From: Conyzicola nivalis
Lineage (GTDB): Bacteria > Actinomycetota > Actinomycetes > Actinomycetales > Microbacteriaceae
DNA length: 64,000 nt
Assembly (NCBI RefSeq): GCF_014639655.1
Contig: NZ_BMGB01000001.1
Coordinates: 186,001-250,000, forward strand
Reading direction: 5' to 3'
Part shown: piece after piece, positions 41,995 to 50,183 of the stretch
Layout of the letters: each line of letters starts with the position of its first letter
Numbering within the stretch: the first letter of the stretch is position 1
Notes under the pieces: model-generated
What the model saw: the letters and a program-made list of their open reading frames with translations, nothing else
Databases searched by the model: none
What the model was told of the DNA's origin: nothing
Program-made: the position numbers and the translations under genes

Positions 41995-42726
41995 ATGATT
42001 CGCTTTGATTCGGTATCCAAGTTGTATTCCGGGAACACCCGGCCGGCCCTTAACAATGTCAGCCTGGAGATTCTCAAGGGGGAATTCGTCTTTCTCGTCG
42101 GCGCTTCCGGCTCCGGTAAGTCGAGCTTCCTGCGCCTCGTGCTGAAAGAGGAGAAGCCCTCGCAGGGGCAGATCCACGTGCTCGGGCAACAGCTCGGCAC
42201 GCTGTCGAGCCGCAAAGTCCCCTACTTCCGCCGCAATCTCGGCGTGGTGTTCCAAGACTTCCGCCTGTTGCCCCAGAAGACCGTGTTCGACAACGTCGCG
42301 TTCTCGCTGCAGGTGATCGGCAAGAGCCGCGGCTTCATCCAGGAGGCCGTCCCCGACGTGCTCAAGATGGTGGGCCTGGCCGGCAAGACCAGCCGCTTCC
42401 CCCACGAACTCTCGGGCGGTGAGCAGCAGCGCGTCGCCATCGCTCGCGCCATCGTCAACAAGCCGGCGATCCTGCTGGCCGACGAGCCGACCGGAAACCT
42501 CGACCCCGTGACGAGCGCCGGCATCATGAACCTGCTGCAGCGCATCAACGTGGGCGGCACCACCGTGATCATGGCGACCCATGACGCCGGCATCGTCGAC
42601 CAGATGAAGCGCCGCGTCATCGAACTCACCAGCGGTCAGATCGTGCGCGACGAACGTGAGGGCGGGTACCAGACCCAGGCCATCCCGATCCAGGGGTTCG
42701 GCCTTTCGAACGGAGCGATCCAGTGA
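41995..42726 (+). CDS. ftsE: cell division ATP-binding protein FtsE (243 aa)
   Basis: ABC-type ATPase of the FtsEX complex, which links the divisome to peptidoglycan hydrolases. Walker [10 protein letters not shown], signature [15 protein letters not shown] and Walker [13 protein letters not shown] are intact. It is about 15 residues longer at the C-terminus than the E. coli protein. The stop overlaps the ftsX GTG start (GTGA). Confidence 0.97.
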   Translation: MIRFDSVSKLYSGNTRPALNNVSLEILKGEFVFLVGASGSGKSSFLRLVLKEEKPSQGQIHVLGQQLGTLSSRKVPYFRRNLGVVFQDFRLLPQKTVFDNVAFSLQVIGKSRGFIQEAVPDVLKMVGLAGKTSRFPHELSGGEQQRVAIARAIVNKPAILLADEPTGNLDPVTSAGIMNLLQRINVGGTTVIMATHDAGIVDQMKRRVIELTSGQIVRDEREGGYQTQAIPIQGFGLSNGAIQ

Positions 42727-43640
42727 GGCTCGGACTCGTTCTGGGCGAGGCCGCCACCGGTCTCCGCCGCAACGTCTCGATGGTCATCTCCGTCGTTCTC
42801 GTGACATTCATCTCGCTCACCTTCGTGGGCGCGGCCATCCTGCTCCAGATGCAGATCGGCGAGATGAAGGGCTACTGGTACGACCGCGCGCAGGTCGCCG
42901 TCTACATGTGCACGGCCACCGACTCCACCGGCAACTGTGCGCAACAGGAAGCCACGCAAGACCAGAAGGACCTCGTCGAGGCCCAGCTCGAGTCGACGAC
43001 CCTCGCCCCGTTCATCAAGAAGTTCGAGTTCGAAACCCACGACCAGGCCCTGGCCAACTTCAAGGACCAGTTCGCCGACAGCCAGCTCACCGCTTTCGTC
43101 ACAAAAGACATGCTGAACGAGAGCTTCCGGGTGAACCTCAACGACCCGACGCAGGCCGACATCCTCATCGAGAGCCTGTCGTCGAGCGCCGGGGTGCAGG
43201 CCGTCGAAGACCAGCGGAGCTACCTCGACCAGATCTTCGCCGTTCTGAACGCCGCCAGTTTCACCGCCATCGGTCTCGCGACACTCATGCTGATCGCGGC
43301 CGTGCTGCTGATCGCCACCACGATCAGGCTCAGCGCCTTCTCGAGGAGGCGGGAGCTGGGCATCATGCGCCTCGTCGGAGCGTCCAACCGGTTCATCCAA
43401 ACCCCCTTCATCCTCGAGGGTGTCTTCGCCGCTCTTATCGGCTCGCTGCTCGCCGGCGGTGCCGTGATAGCGATCGTGCAGTTCTTCGTGAAGGGCTATC
43501 TAGCCGAGACGCTCGCGACCACCACGACACTGGTCGGGCTCGACGAGGCGATCATCGTCGTGCCGATCCTCATCGTGGTCGGCGGTATTCTCGCGGCCGG
43601 GTCGGCCGGGTTTGCGATCAGTCGCTACCTGAAGGTCTAG
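42723..43640 (+). CDS. ftsX: cell division protein FtsX (305 aa)
   Basis: Membrane partner of FtsE: one N-terminal helix ([20 protein letters not shown]), an extracellular domain of about 120 residues with a [10 protein letters not shown] cysteine pair that activates a hydrolase, and three more helices with [19 protein letters not shown] between them. Starts at GTG 42723. Its external loop would contact a NlpC/P60 hydrolase such as RipC, not encoded here. Confidence 0.96.
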   Translation: MRLGLVLGEAATGLRRNVSMVISVVLVTFISLTFVGAAILLQMQIGEMKGYWYDRAQVAVYMCTATDSTGNCAQQEATQDQKDLVEAQLESTTLAPFIKKFEFETHDQALANFKDQFADSQLTAFVTKDMLNESFRVNLNDPTQADILIESLSSSAGVQAVEDQRSYLDQIFAVLNAASFTAIGLATLMLIAAVLLIATTIRLSAFSRRRELGIMRLVGASNRFIQTPFILEGVFAALIGSLLAGGAVIAIVQFFVKGYLAETLATTTTLVGLDEAIIVVPILIVVGGILAAGSAGFAISRYLKV

Positions 43641-43702
43641 CGGCGGGTAAGCTGAAAGGCTGCTTTCATGAGAGAGCCGGCTTACACAGAGAGAACTGAC
43701 GG

Positions 43703-44179
43703 ATGCCACGCGAAAAGGGCCAGAAGGTCGTTGCCAGTAACAAAAAGGCGCGCCACGACTACCTGATCGAAACCACCTACGAGGCCGGGCTGGTTTTGAC
43801 CGGTACCGAGGTGAAGTCGCTGCGCGCCGGTCGCGCGACCCTCGTCGACGGCTATGGCTTCATCGAGGGCGGCGAGGCGTGGCTCGACGCCGTGCACATC
43901 CCCGAGTTCAACCACGGCTCGTGGAACAACCACCCCGTGCGGCGCAAGCGCAAGATGCTGCTGCACAAGGAGCAGATCCTCAAGATCCACAACAAGATCA
44001 AAGACGGCGGCTACACGCTCATCCCGCTGTCGATCTACTTCAGCAACGGAAACGCCAAGGTCGAGATCGCGATCGCCAAGGGTAAAAAAGAGTACGACAA
44101 GCGGCAGACCCTGCGCGAGCGCCAGGACAAGCGCGAGTCGGACCGTGCCATGTCGGCACGCCGCAACCTGGGCGACTAG
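43703..44179 (+). CDS. smpB: SsrA-binding protein SmpB (158 aa)
   Basis: Binds tmRNA and brings it to stalled ribosomes. Typical features are NKKARHDYLIETTYEAGLVL, GTEVKSLRAG, and the basic tail GKKEYDKRQTLRERQDKRES that folds into the mRNA channel. It is 63 bases after ftsX. The ssrA gene is in the same window at 48606. Confidence 0.97.
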   Translation: MPREKGQKVVASNKKARHDYLIETTYEAGLVLTGTEVKSLRAGRATLVDGYGFIEGGEAWLDAVHIPEFNHGSWNNHPVRRKRKMLLHKEQILKIHNKIKDGGYTLIPLSIYFSNGNAKVEIAIAKGKKEYDKRQTLRERQDKRESDRAMSARRNLGD

Positions 44180-44188
44180 CGCCCCGCT

Positions 44189-44298
44189 GGCCGAGTAGGC
44201 CGCCCGCCCTCCTGCCGGTTAGGTAACCCGCACGCGCTCTTGCCGGTTGAGTAGGCCGCCCGCGGCCGTATCGAAACCCCCGCCGGGATTTCGATACG
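44189..44298. repeat. intergenic repeat cluster and hairpin after smpB
   Basis: Three imperfect tandem units built on CCGGTTGAGTAGGCCGCCCG (starting about 44189, 44215 and 44243), then an inverted repeat CGTATCGAAA (44267-44276) / TTTCGATACG (44289-44298). Elements of this type are common between genes in Microbacteriaceae. Lying between convergent smpB and the flavoprotein gene, the hairpin could act as a two-way terminator. Confidence 0.7.
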
Positions 44299-44329
44299 CG
44301 CCGCGAACGGCCCTACCCGACCGACAACG

Positions 44330-46102
44330 TCACTCGAGCAGCTTGCCCGCCACCGACACCTCGTCGCGCATCAGGTCGCTGATCTCCTGCGGCACCGGCG
44401 GGATGCTCTCGCGGGTGACCGTCGCCTGACCCGTCGCCCGGTCGAGCGACCAGACCAGGTTCACCTGCAGCGCCGGATCGATCTCGGGGTAGTCGCTGCG
44501 GTTGTGCGCCCCACGGGTCTCGCGTCGCTCGAGGGCCGCCTGCAGTGTCGCCCGGGCGGCGAGCGCGGCGGACTTGAGGTCGAACGCGTGCGCGAGGTCC
44601 TGGAAACCGGCGACATCGGGGTGGATGCCCAGCCCATCGAAGCGTGCTTCGATCGCGTCGAGTTCGGCGAGCCCGGCCTTGAGCCCCGCCTCGTCGCGTA
44701 CCACTCCGACGTGCTCCGTCATGGTGTTGCGGATGGCCCGCTGCAGCGCGCGCACGTTCTCTTCACCGTCGGCCGCGAGCAGCGCTGAGATCTCGGCCCG
44801 CGCCTCGTCTACCGCCTCGGCCGAGCGTTCGTGCGAGAGCAGCCCGGCGCTGTATTCGGCCGCGGCCTCGCCCACGATGCGGCCGAACACGAGCAGCTCG
44901 ATGAGCGAGTTGCCGCCGAGCCGGTTGGCGCCGTGCAGTCCGCTCGAGGCCTCGCCGATCGCGTACAACCCGTTCACATCGGTCGAGTGGTCGTCGGGAC
45001 GAACCCAGACACCGCCCATCGAGTAGTGCGCGGTCGGCGCGATCTCCATGGGGGTGGTGGTCACGTCGAGCATCTGCAGCTCGAGCATCGTCTGGTAGAC
45101 GCGGGGGAGCTTCGTCATGATCGTCTCGCGCGGGAGGTGCGACACGTCGAGCAGCACGGCGCCCTTCTCGGTGCCGCGGCCCTCCTTGATCTCGGTATAG
45201 GCGGCGAGGGCGACGCGGTCGCGCGTGGACAGCTCCATGCGCTCGGGGTCGTACTTCTCCATGAACCGTTCGCCGAGCGCGTTGTAGAGGTGACCGCCCT
45301 CGCCGCGGGCCGCCTCGCTGATCAGGGTGCCGGCCGCGTTCTCCGGCTCGATGATGCCGCTCGGGTGGAACTGGACGAGATCGGGGTCGCGGATGCGGCC
45401 TCCCGCGAGCACGGCGAGGCGGAACGAGTCGCCCGTGTTCTCGTCGCGACGGCTGGACGTGCGGCGCCAGATGCGGTTGTGGCCGCCCGCCGCGAGAATC
45501 ACCGCGTCGGCGTGGATGAGCACGCGGGATCCGTCGTTCAGATCGAATCCGTAGGCCCCGAACACGACGTTGTCTTTCACCAGGATGCGGGTGATGTAGA
45601 CGGAGTCGAGGATAGGGATCTCGAGCTGCGCGGCCCGATTGACGAGGGTGCGCTGGATTTCGAGGCCGGTGTAGTCGCCGGCGAACGCGGTGCGGCGGTA
45701 CTTGTGCGCGCCGAAAAAGCGCATGCTGATGCGCCCGTCGTCTTCGCGGGCGAACGGCATGCCGTAGCGCTCGAGGTCTTCGATGCCGCGGCGCGCGCCC
45801 TTGGTGACGATCTCGACCGTGTGCGGGTTGGCGAGCAGATAGCTCTCTTTGATGGTGTCGGCGGCGTGCTGCTGCCAGGAGTCTTCTTCGTCCATGGTGC
45901 CGAGCGCCGCGTTGATGCCGCCCGCGGCGAGCGACGTGTGAGCGTCGTTCTTCGGACGTTTGCCCACCGCGAGCACGTCGACGCCGCGTTCGGCGAGTTC
46001 GATCGATGCCCGGAGGCCGGAGCCGCCAGTTCCGATCACGAGCACCGAGGTGGAGATGCGGCGCTCGGGGATTGTCTGGTTGCTGGATGTCTGCGCTGAC
46101 AC
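44330..46102 (-). CDS. SdhA/FrdA-type flavoprotein without partner subunits (590 aa)
   Basis: FAD-dependent oxidoreductase of the succinate dehydrogenase/fumarate reductase flavoprotein family. GTGGSGLRASIELAE binds FAD; His55 in HTSLAAGGINAALG is in the place of the covalent-FAD histidine of SdhA/FrdA, which L-aspartate oxidase lacks. LVQFHPSGI, ELSTRDRVAL and TAHYSMGGVWV carry the dicarboxylate-site residues. No iron-sulphur or membrane-anchor gene is adjacent, so it is an orphan subunit or a soluble fumarate reductase-like enzyme. A DosR-like box lies 112 bases upstream of the start. Confidence 0.85.
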   Translation of the reverse strand: MSAQTSSNQTIPERRISTSVLVIGTGGSGLRASIELAERGVDVLAVGKRPKNDAHTSLAAGGINAALGTMDEEDSWQQHAADTIKESYLLANPHTVEIVTKGARRGIEDLERYGMPFAREDDGRISMRFFGAHKYRRTAFAGDYTGLEIQRTLVNRAAQLEIPILDSVYITRILVKDNVVFGAYGFDLNDGSRVLIHADAVILAAGGHNRIWRRTSSRRDENTGDSFRLAVLAGGRIRDPDLVQFHPSGIIEPENAAGTLISEAARGEGGHLYNALGERFMEKYDPERMELSTRDRVALAAYTEIKEGRGTEKGAVLLDVSHLPRETIMTKLPRVYQTMLELQMLDVTTTPMEIAPTAHYSMGGVWVRPDDHSTDVNGLYAIGEASSGLHGANRLGGNSLIELLVFGRIVGEAAAEYSAGLLSHERSAEAVDEARAEISALLAADGEENVRALQRAIRNTMTEHVGVVRDEAGLKAGLAELDAIEARFDGLGIHPDVAGFQDLAHAFDLKSAALAARATLQAALERRETRGAHNRSDYPEIDPALQVNLVWSLDRATGQATVTRESIPPVPQEISDLMRDEVSVAGKLLE

Positions 46103-46213
46103 GGCGATTCTCTTCTTTCGGCTGAGGGCGAGGCCCGCGTGGGGTTGAGGCCCGAGGGGGAAGGTCTGGGTGGCCTAAATCCCGACGCTACGCTCGCCTC
46201 GCTTCGCCGAGAA

Positions 46214-46227
46214 GGGACTTAAGTCCC
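46214..46227. promoter_or_regulatory. DosR-like box, GGGACTTAAGTCCC
   Basis: Perfect 14-base palindrome. It equals the core of the mycobacterial DosR/DevR site (GGGACTWWAGTCCC), the hypoxia and NO-response operator. It lies 112 bases before the flavoprotein start at 46102 and behind the HNH gene, in the flavoprotein's promoter region. No DosR gene is adjacent; a NarL-type response regulator is encoded at 52344. Confidence 0.5.
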
Positions 46228-46265
46228 GGGTGGCTGGCAGTTGCCCGTGTGCTGTCGGCGCCGAC

Positions 46266-47687
46266 CTAGGTCAGCCGCCGCCCCAGCGCGAGATTGACCC
46301 CGATTCGCGACCGGCCGAGCAGGATGGGAGTTCTGTCGGCGTCGATGAACACCGGCGGGATCAGGTAGGGGCGCCCGCCGACCATCTTCATCTCGTAGTC
46401 GGAGTGGTGCAGCATGCGATGGTGGTGCGGACACAGCAGCACCCCGTTGTCGATGTTGGTCGGGCCGTGGTCGCGTTCGTACTCGCGCACGTGGTGACCG
46501 TCGGCCCAGGCGGAGGGGGAGTGGCAGCCCGGCCAGACGCACCCTCCGTCGCGCACCGCGAGCGCTTGCATCTGTTGCTCGGTGAAGTAGCGCCGGCCGC
46601 GGTAGAGGTAGAGTGGCTCGCCCTTCTCGCCCATGACCACGAGGGACTTGCCGTTGGAGCACACGAGCTGCTCGATGGTCTGGACCGACACCGGCTCGTC
46701 GACGCCGTCGAACCAACCCACGCCTGTGCCACGCTCGAGATCGTCGAGCCCGACGACCGCGGTGACCTGGGCGGTCGACCGCACTTCGACCTTGGCGTTG
46801 CCGGAGGCCCGGATGCCTACGTTGAGCAATCCGGCGAACACGTCGTACCGGCGCTGATCGCGTGTGCGGTCGTCGACGATCTCGGTCTTCTCTTCGCCGT
46901 CGTCGATGATCGTGCGCACGCCGCGTGCCTCGTCGTCTTCGGCCAAGAAGCGCGGCGTATTGCCCGGCTTCTCGGCCTCGTCGATGGCGGATTGCAGTAA
47001 CGCCGCGTCGACCGGCAGCAGCGTGCCGCGGATGGTGCGCACCCCGTTGCTCTCACGGCCGAACACGAGCGACCGCCTGCGATAGATCTCTTCGTCGCGC
47101 GGTTCGGCACCGTCGGGGTCGAGCGCCTCGCGCCACGCCCTCGCCTGCACGGCCACCTCGTCGGCGGTGGCGCTCTCGGCCATCTCGACGAGCGCCTGCT
47201 CGGCCACGGCCCGGTTCTCCTCGGCCTCGAGCGACATGCCCGCGTGCTGGGCCGCCTGATCGAGGCAGCGCACGATGATCTCGGCAGCGTCGACGCCGAT
47301 CGCGCCCGACGACACAGCGGCTGCTACCGCGGCATGGTCCGCGGGAAAAAGAGTGCCGTCGAGCGCCCGCGCCGAACGGATGGACGAACCGAGTCGGATG
47401 CGGCGGCCCGCCTCGCGCGGAGACACCCGCGTGAGGGCTTCGACGAGCAGCGCGGCCTTGCCCTGCCCGAGCCGGAAGGCCAGTGAATCGTTGCCCAGCC
47501 CGTAGCGCGACCGGTCGGCGAGCTCGGCGGCCGCGCTGACCCGGGCGGCATCGAGCAGGCGGCCGAGACGCTCGACCTCTATCGTCTGCGCGCACAGTTG
47601 CTCGTCGGTCAGCCCGTCGAGGGGCGTGCCGGCCAGCAGGGCGAGGAACTCGCCCACGGCCGTCGAAGTCGCCGTCGTTTCATCCAT
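46266..47687 (-). CDS. DUF222/HNH endonuclease domain protein, 13E12 repeat family (473 aa)
   Basis: The N-terminal three quarters is the DUF222 helical domain (RLGRLLDAARVSAAAELADRS) and the C-terminus is an HNH nuclease: CVWPGCHSPSAWADGHH, then NIDNGVLLCPHHHRMLH, with the metal-binding cysteines and histidines intact. Such proteins are numerous in actinobacterial genomes and linked to mobile DNA in mycobacteria (13E12 repeats). The role here is unknown. A single gene in core surroundings. Confidence 0.9.
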   Translation of the reverse strand: MDETTATSTAVGEFLALLAGTPLDGLTDEQLCAQTIEVERLGRLLDAARVSAAAELADRSRYGLGNDSLAFRLGQGKAALLVEALTRVSPREAGRRIRLGSSIRSARALDGTLFPADHAAVAAAVSSGAIGVDAAEIIVRCLDQAAQHAGMSLEAEENRAVAEQALVEMAESATADEVAVQARAWREALDPDGAEPRDEEIYRRRSLVFGRESNGVRTIRGTLLPVDAALLQSAIDEAEKPGNTPRFLAEDDEARGVRTIIDDGEEKTEIVDDRTRDQRRYDVFAGLLNVGIRASGNAKVEVRSTAQVTAVVGLDDLERGTGVGWFDGVDEPVSVQTIEQLVCSNGKSLVVMGEKGEPLYLYRGRRYFTEQQMQALAVRDGGCVWPGCHSPSAWADGHHVREYERDHGPTNIDNGVLLCPHHHRMLHHSDYEMKMVGGRPYLIPPVFIDADRTPILLGRSRIGVNLALGRRLT

Positions 47688-47797
47688 GGCGACATGGTCA
47701 CCCTAGCCACCGACATTCGCTTTAGACCTGATCAGGAGGCTTATTTGCTGTGGATAAGGTTGGGTTGCAACGCCCTGTGGAGGACAGGACGCGCCGG

Positions 47798-48484
47798 CTA
47801 CCGAGCGACGAACCGCGCATCGACGACCGCAGACACCTCGATGTCCTCGGGCTTGAGCGACAGGCTGGGCTCGCTGCCGTCCGCGCCGCCGACTCCGCCC
47901 AGCGACTTCGCGCGCATAAACGCGGCCTCGGGGGTCCCGCCGCCGTGCACCTGGTCGCCGAGCATTCCGGGATCGGCGATCGCGACGGCGGTGACGGTGC
48001 CGAGCCCGATGCTCTGGGCGTAGACGCTCGCCTTCGACACCGCGTCCTTCACCGCGCGCGACCGCACCTCGGCCGTGACCGCGGTGGTGCGCGCCTCGGT
48101 GAGTGCCCAGTCGATCGAGCCGACGCTGACGCTGTCGACGGATGACACGGACTCGATCCACCGCGCGAGTGCGGTGAAATCGCTGAACTTGGCCGTGAAG
48201 CCGACGCGCGCGTGGAAGACGGGCGGCAGCTGCTTGCCCTCGTTGTTCCAGGGCTTCTCGTTCCACACCTGCACGTTCTCGCTCGACCACCACGTGATCG
48301 GTCCGGCCGTCGAGTCGTGCAGGGCCACGATGTTGTCGCGCACGACGTCGGCCGCCGCGACCGTGGCGTCGAATGCCGGCTGCCGCTTGGAGGCTTCGTG
48401 GTGTACCGATACCTCGACCGTCGCGCGTTCCGCGGGATAGAAGGCGGAGAACCTGCCCTGCACGGTGATGGTGGTGTCGGTCAT
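47798..48484 (-). CDS. SIMPL domain protein (228 aa)
   Basis: SIMPL/DUF541 (YggE-like) protein: MTDTTITVQGRFSAFYPAER opens the first repeat and DAVSKASVYAQSIGLGTVTA the second. No signal peptide, so cytoplasmic, unlike periplasmic YggE. Family members lower oxidative stress or bind signalling partners; the mechanism is not known. ATG 48484 is preceded by GGAGGA on the coding strand, which decides the start against the longer upstream frame. Confidence 0.85.
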   Translation of the reverse strand: MTDTTITVQGRFSAFYPAERATVEVSVHHEASKRQPAFDATVAAADVVRDNIVALHDSTAGPITWWSSENVQVWNEKPWNNEGKQLPPVFHARVGFTAKFSDFTALARWIESVSSVDSVSVGSIDWALTEARTTAVTAEVRSRAVKDAVSKASVYAQSIGLGTVTAVAIADPGMLGDQVHGGGTPEAAFMRAKSLGGVGGADGSEPSLSLKPEDIEVSAVVDARFVAR

Positions 48485-48520
48485 TTTTCCTCCGGCCTGC
48501 GCGAACCCCCGCGTTCGTTC

Positions 48521-48526
48521 TACAAT
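48521..48526 (+). promoter_or_regulatory. candidate -10 element for ssrA
   Basis: TACAAT lies 79 bases before the mature tmRNA 5' end; GATAAT at 48554-48559 with TGT in front is an alternative extended -10. No convincing -35 was seen for either. The leader would be removed by RNase P. Confidence 0.35.
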
Positions 48527-48605
48527 AGAGGGCTGCATCCGATGGATGTGGTGTGATAATTCAACAGCGTGCGATAGTGCCACTCTTCTTCGCAGAAGTG
48601 ACCAT

Positions 48606-48980
48606 GGGGATGATCGGTTTCGACATTGCCTGCAAAACTGTGAGAAGCGGGTCGAGGATGCAGGCTTATCTCGTAAACGATGTCTGCAAACTATAAGTGC
48701 CGATTCCAAGCGCACTGACTTCGCCCTCGCTGCCTAAGCGAGCGCACTAAAGAAGTCCGTCAGTCCGAGGATGCTCTCTACTCGGGTCCTGGCGTAATTT
48801 AGAGAGATTGCTGCGTGGTTACGCCTTAGGGCTACGCGGGACTTGAACTATGGCTGGGCTCGTTGACCTAGATGCTCGCAGCAAAGGTCAGAGCCAAGTA
48901 GAACGTCTTTGCGAGCTACACCCGTAGAAGGCACAGAATTACAGCAGTGGACCGGGGTTCAATTCCCCGCATCTCCACCA
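48606..48980 (+). ncRNA. ssrA: transfer-messenger RNA (tmRNA)
   Basis: Rescues stalled ribosomes. The 5' end GGGGATG pairs with CATCTCC before the encoded 3' ACCA, forming the acceptor stem (one G-U pair). GGTTCAATTCC near 48952-48966 is the T-arm. The tag frame, 48699-48737, reads ADSKRTDFALAA then TAA, ending in ALAA as expected for ClpXP/ClpAP recognition. The 3' CCA is encoded. The tag starts with alanine (GCC). SmpB, its partner, is encoded 4.4 kb upstream. Confidence 0.97.
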
Positions 48981-49004
48981 TGGGCACTGTCGCGCGCTGT
49001 CGAA

Positions 49005-49038
49005 CCGAGGGCCATCCTGATTACAGGGTGGCCCTCGG
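49005..49038. terminator. terminator hairpin between ssrA and the XRE-cupin gene
   Basis: A 15-base stem (CCGAGGGCCATCCTG with its complement, one G-U pair) around the four-base loop ATTA. It begins 25 bases after the tmRNA 3' end and includes the last codons of the XRE-cupin gene that reads toward it, so it can terminate both. Confidence 0.8.
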
Positions 49039-49602
49039 TGCTTTCGTGCGGTCACTGCCGAAGAGGCTGAGGATCTCAGCGGGCGCGCCGTCGGACGAGC
49101 CGAACCAGTGATGCTGGCGGGTATCGAACTCCGCGACCTCGCCCGCGCCCAGCGTCAGGTCGTGGTGGCCGAGAATGAGCCGCAGCCTTCCGGAGAGTAC
49201 GTACAACCACTCATAGCCCTCGTGCGAGCGGGGTCGGGGAGTCGTTTCGACGGCCGAGATGACGATCTTCCACGCGCGCACACCGCCGGGGTGCGGTGTC
49301 AACGGGATGACCGTACGGCCGTTCACCCGCCGCGGCTTGAGCCGCGCTCGGAGATCGCCCACTTCCGGGGCCCCGACGAGGTCGTCGAGCGGCACGCGGT
49401 AGGCGAGGGCCAAAGGGAGTAACAGGTCGAGACTCGCCTTACGCTGCCCGGTTTCCAATCTCGAGAGTGTGCTCTTCGAGATGCCGGTCATGGCGGACAA
49501 CTCGGTCAACGTGACGCCGCGCCGCGAGCGAAGACGGCGCAGACGGGCGCTGACGCCCTCGAGTGCGGCCGCGATGGCCGAAGAATCGTTCATGCTGCCC
49601 AT
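49021..49602 (-). CDS. XRE-cupin regulator (193 aa)
   Basis: MerR-like size but XRE type: an N-terminal HTH (LRRLRSRRGVTLTELSAMTG then SKSTLSRLETGQRKASL) and a C-terminal cupin (SHEGYEWLYVLSGRLRLILG, HDLTLGAGEVAEFDTRQHHW) with a possible metal site. Such regulators (PuuR, SutR) sense small molecules. Start ATG 49602. It is divergent from the small membrane protein gene at 49717, which may be its target. Two CGGCAACA repeats lie in between. Confidence 0.9.
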   Translation of the reverse strand: MGSMNDSSAIAAALEGVSARLRRLRSRRGVTLTELSAMTGISKSTLSRLETGQRKASLDLLLPLALAYRVPLDDLVGAPEVGDLRARLKPRRVNGRTVIPLTPHPGGVRAWKIVISAVETTPRPRSHEGYEWLYVLSGRLRLILGHHDLTLGAGEVAEFDTRQHHWFGSSDGAPAEILSLFGSDRTKAPRATL

Positions 49603-49624
49603 TCGACCTCCCCGCTCCCGAATA

Positions 49625-49653
49625 CGGCAACAAAAATTGCTCTCTCGGCAACA
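49625..49653. promoter_or_regulatory. CGGCAACA direct repeats, candidate XRE-cupin site
   Basis: CGGCAACA at 49625-49632 and again at 49646-49653, 21 bases apart (two helical turns), with GCAAC-AAAAATTGC between. They lie between the divergent starts at 49602 and 49717, where an autoregulator would bind. Confidence 0.4.
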
Positions 49654-49716
49654 GCGCGGGAGCGTGGGTGAACCGCCCCGATCGACGGGCGCCTATTCGA
49701 CGAGGAGCACCACGCA

Positions 49717-49956
49717 ATGACCATTCAGCCCACGAACCAGACCGCCCCTCCGAGCAAGCACGAGCTTGCCCTCATGATCTGGATCGCGGTGTTTCCGACG
49801 CTCACCGTTCTGAACCTCCTGTTGGGCGGTCTGTTGGAAAACCTGCCCATGGTGCTGCGAACGCTCGTCCTCGCGACCATCGCGGTGCCGATCGTCATCT
49901 ACGGGATAATGCCCCACCTGCACCGCGCGCGGCGCGCGATACTCGCCCGCCGGTGA
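49717..49956 (+). CDS. small two-helix membrane protein (79 aa)
   Basis: Unrecognised membrane protein with two hydrophobic segments (IWIAVFPTLTVLNLLLGGLL and TLVLATIAVPIVIYGIM) and a basic C-terminus. ATG 49717 follows CGAGGAGCACCACGCA, a good RBS. It is divergent from the XRE-cupin regulator and may be controlled by it. Function unknown. Confidence 0.7.
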   Translation: MTIQPTNQTAPPSKHELALMIWIAVFPTLTVLNLLLGGLLENLPMVLRTLVLATIAVPIVIYGIMPHLHRARRAILARR

Positions 49957-50048
49957 GATGATCAACACCTGTCTGACCGGGGAATTCTTCGTCCAATGGG
50001 TGACACGGTGGCCCTGACATCCGCTGTCACCCGGAGTACCGAAAAAAA

Positions 50049-50070
50049 TGTACCCCCTAATCGGGGTACA
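50049..50070. promoter_or_regulatory. TGTACCCC/GGGGTACA inverted repeat upstream of the acyltransferase
   Basis: An 8-base perfect inverted repeat with six bases between the arms, 114 bases before the acyltransferase start at 50184. The layout suits a dimeric regulator such as a LuxR-type protein, or a leader hairpin. The regulator is not identified. Confidence 0.5.
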
Positions 50071-50183
50071 ACGCGGGTTATGCTTTCAGCCACTCCTCCT
50101 CTCTGCAGAGTCTCTCTTCAGGGCGGTGGTTCCCGCATCGACGCGGCCCTCTTCATTTGCCCCTCGATTGCAAAGGAACCGCC

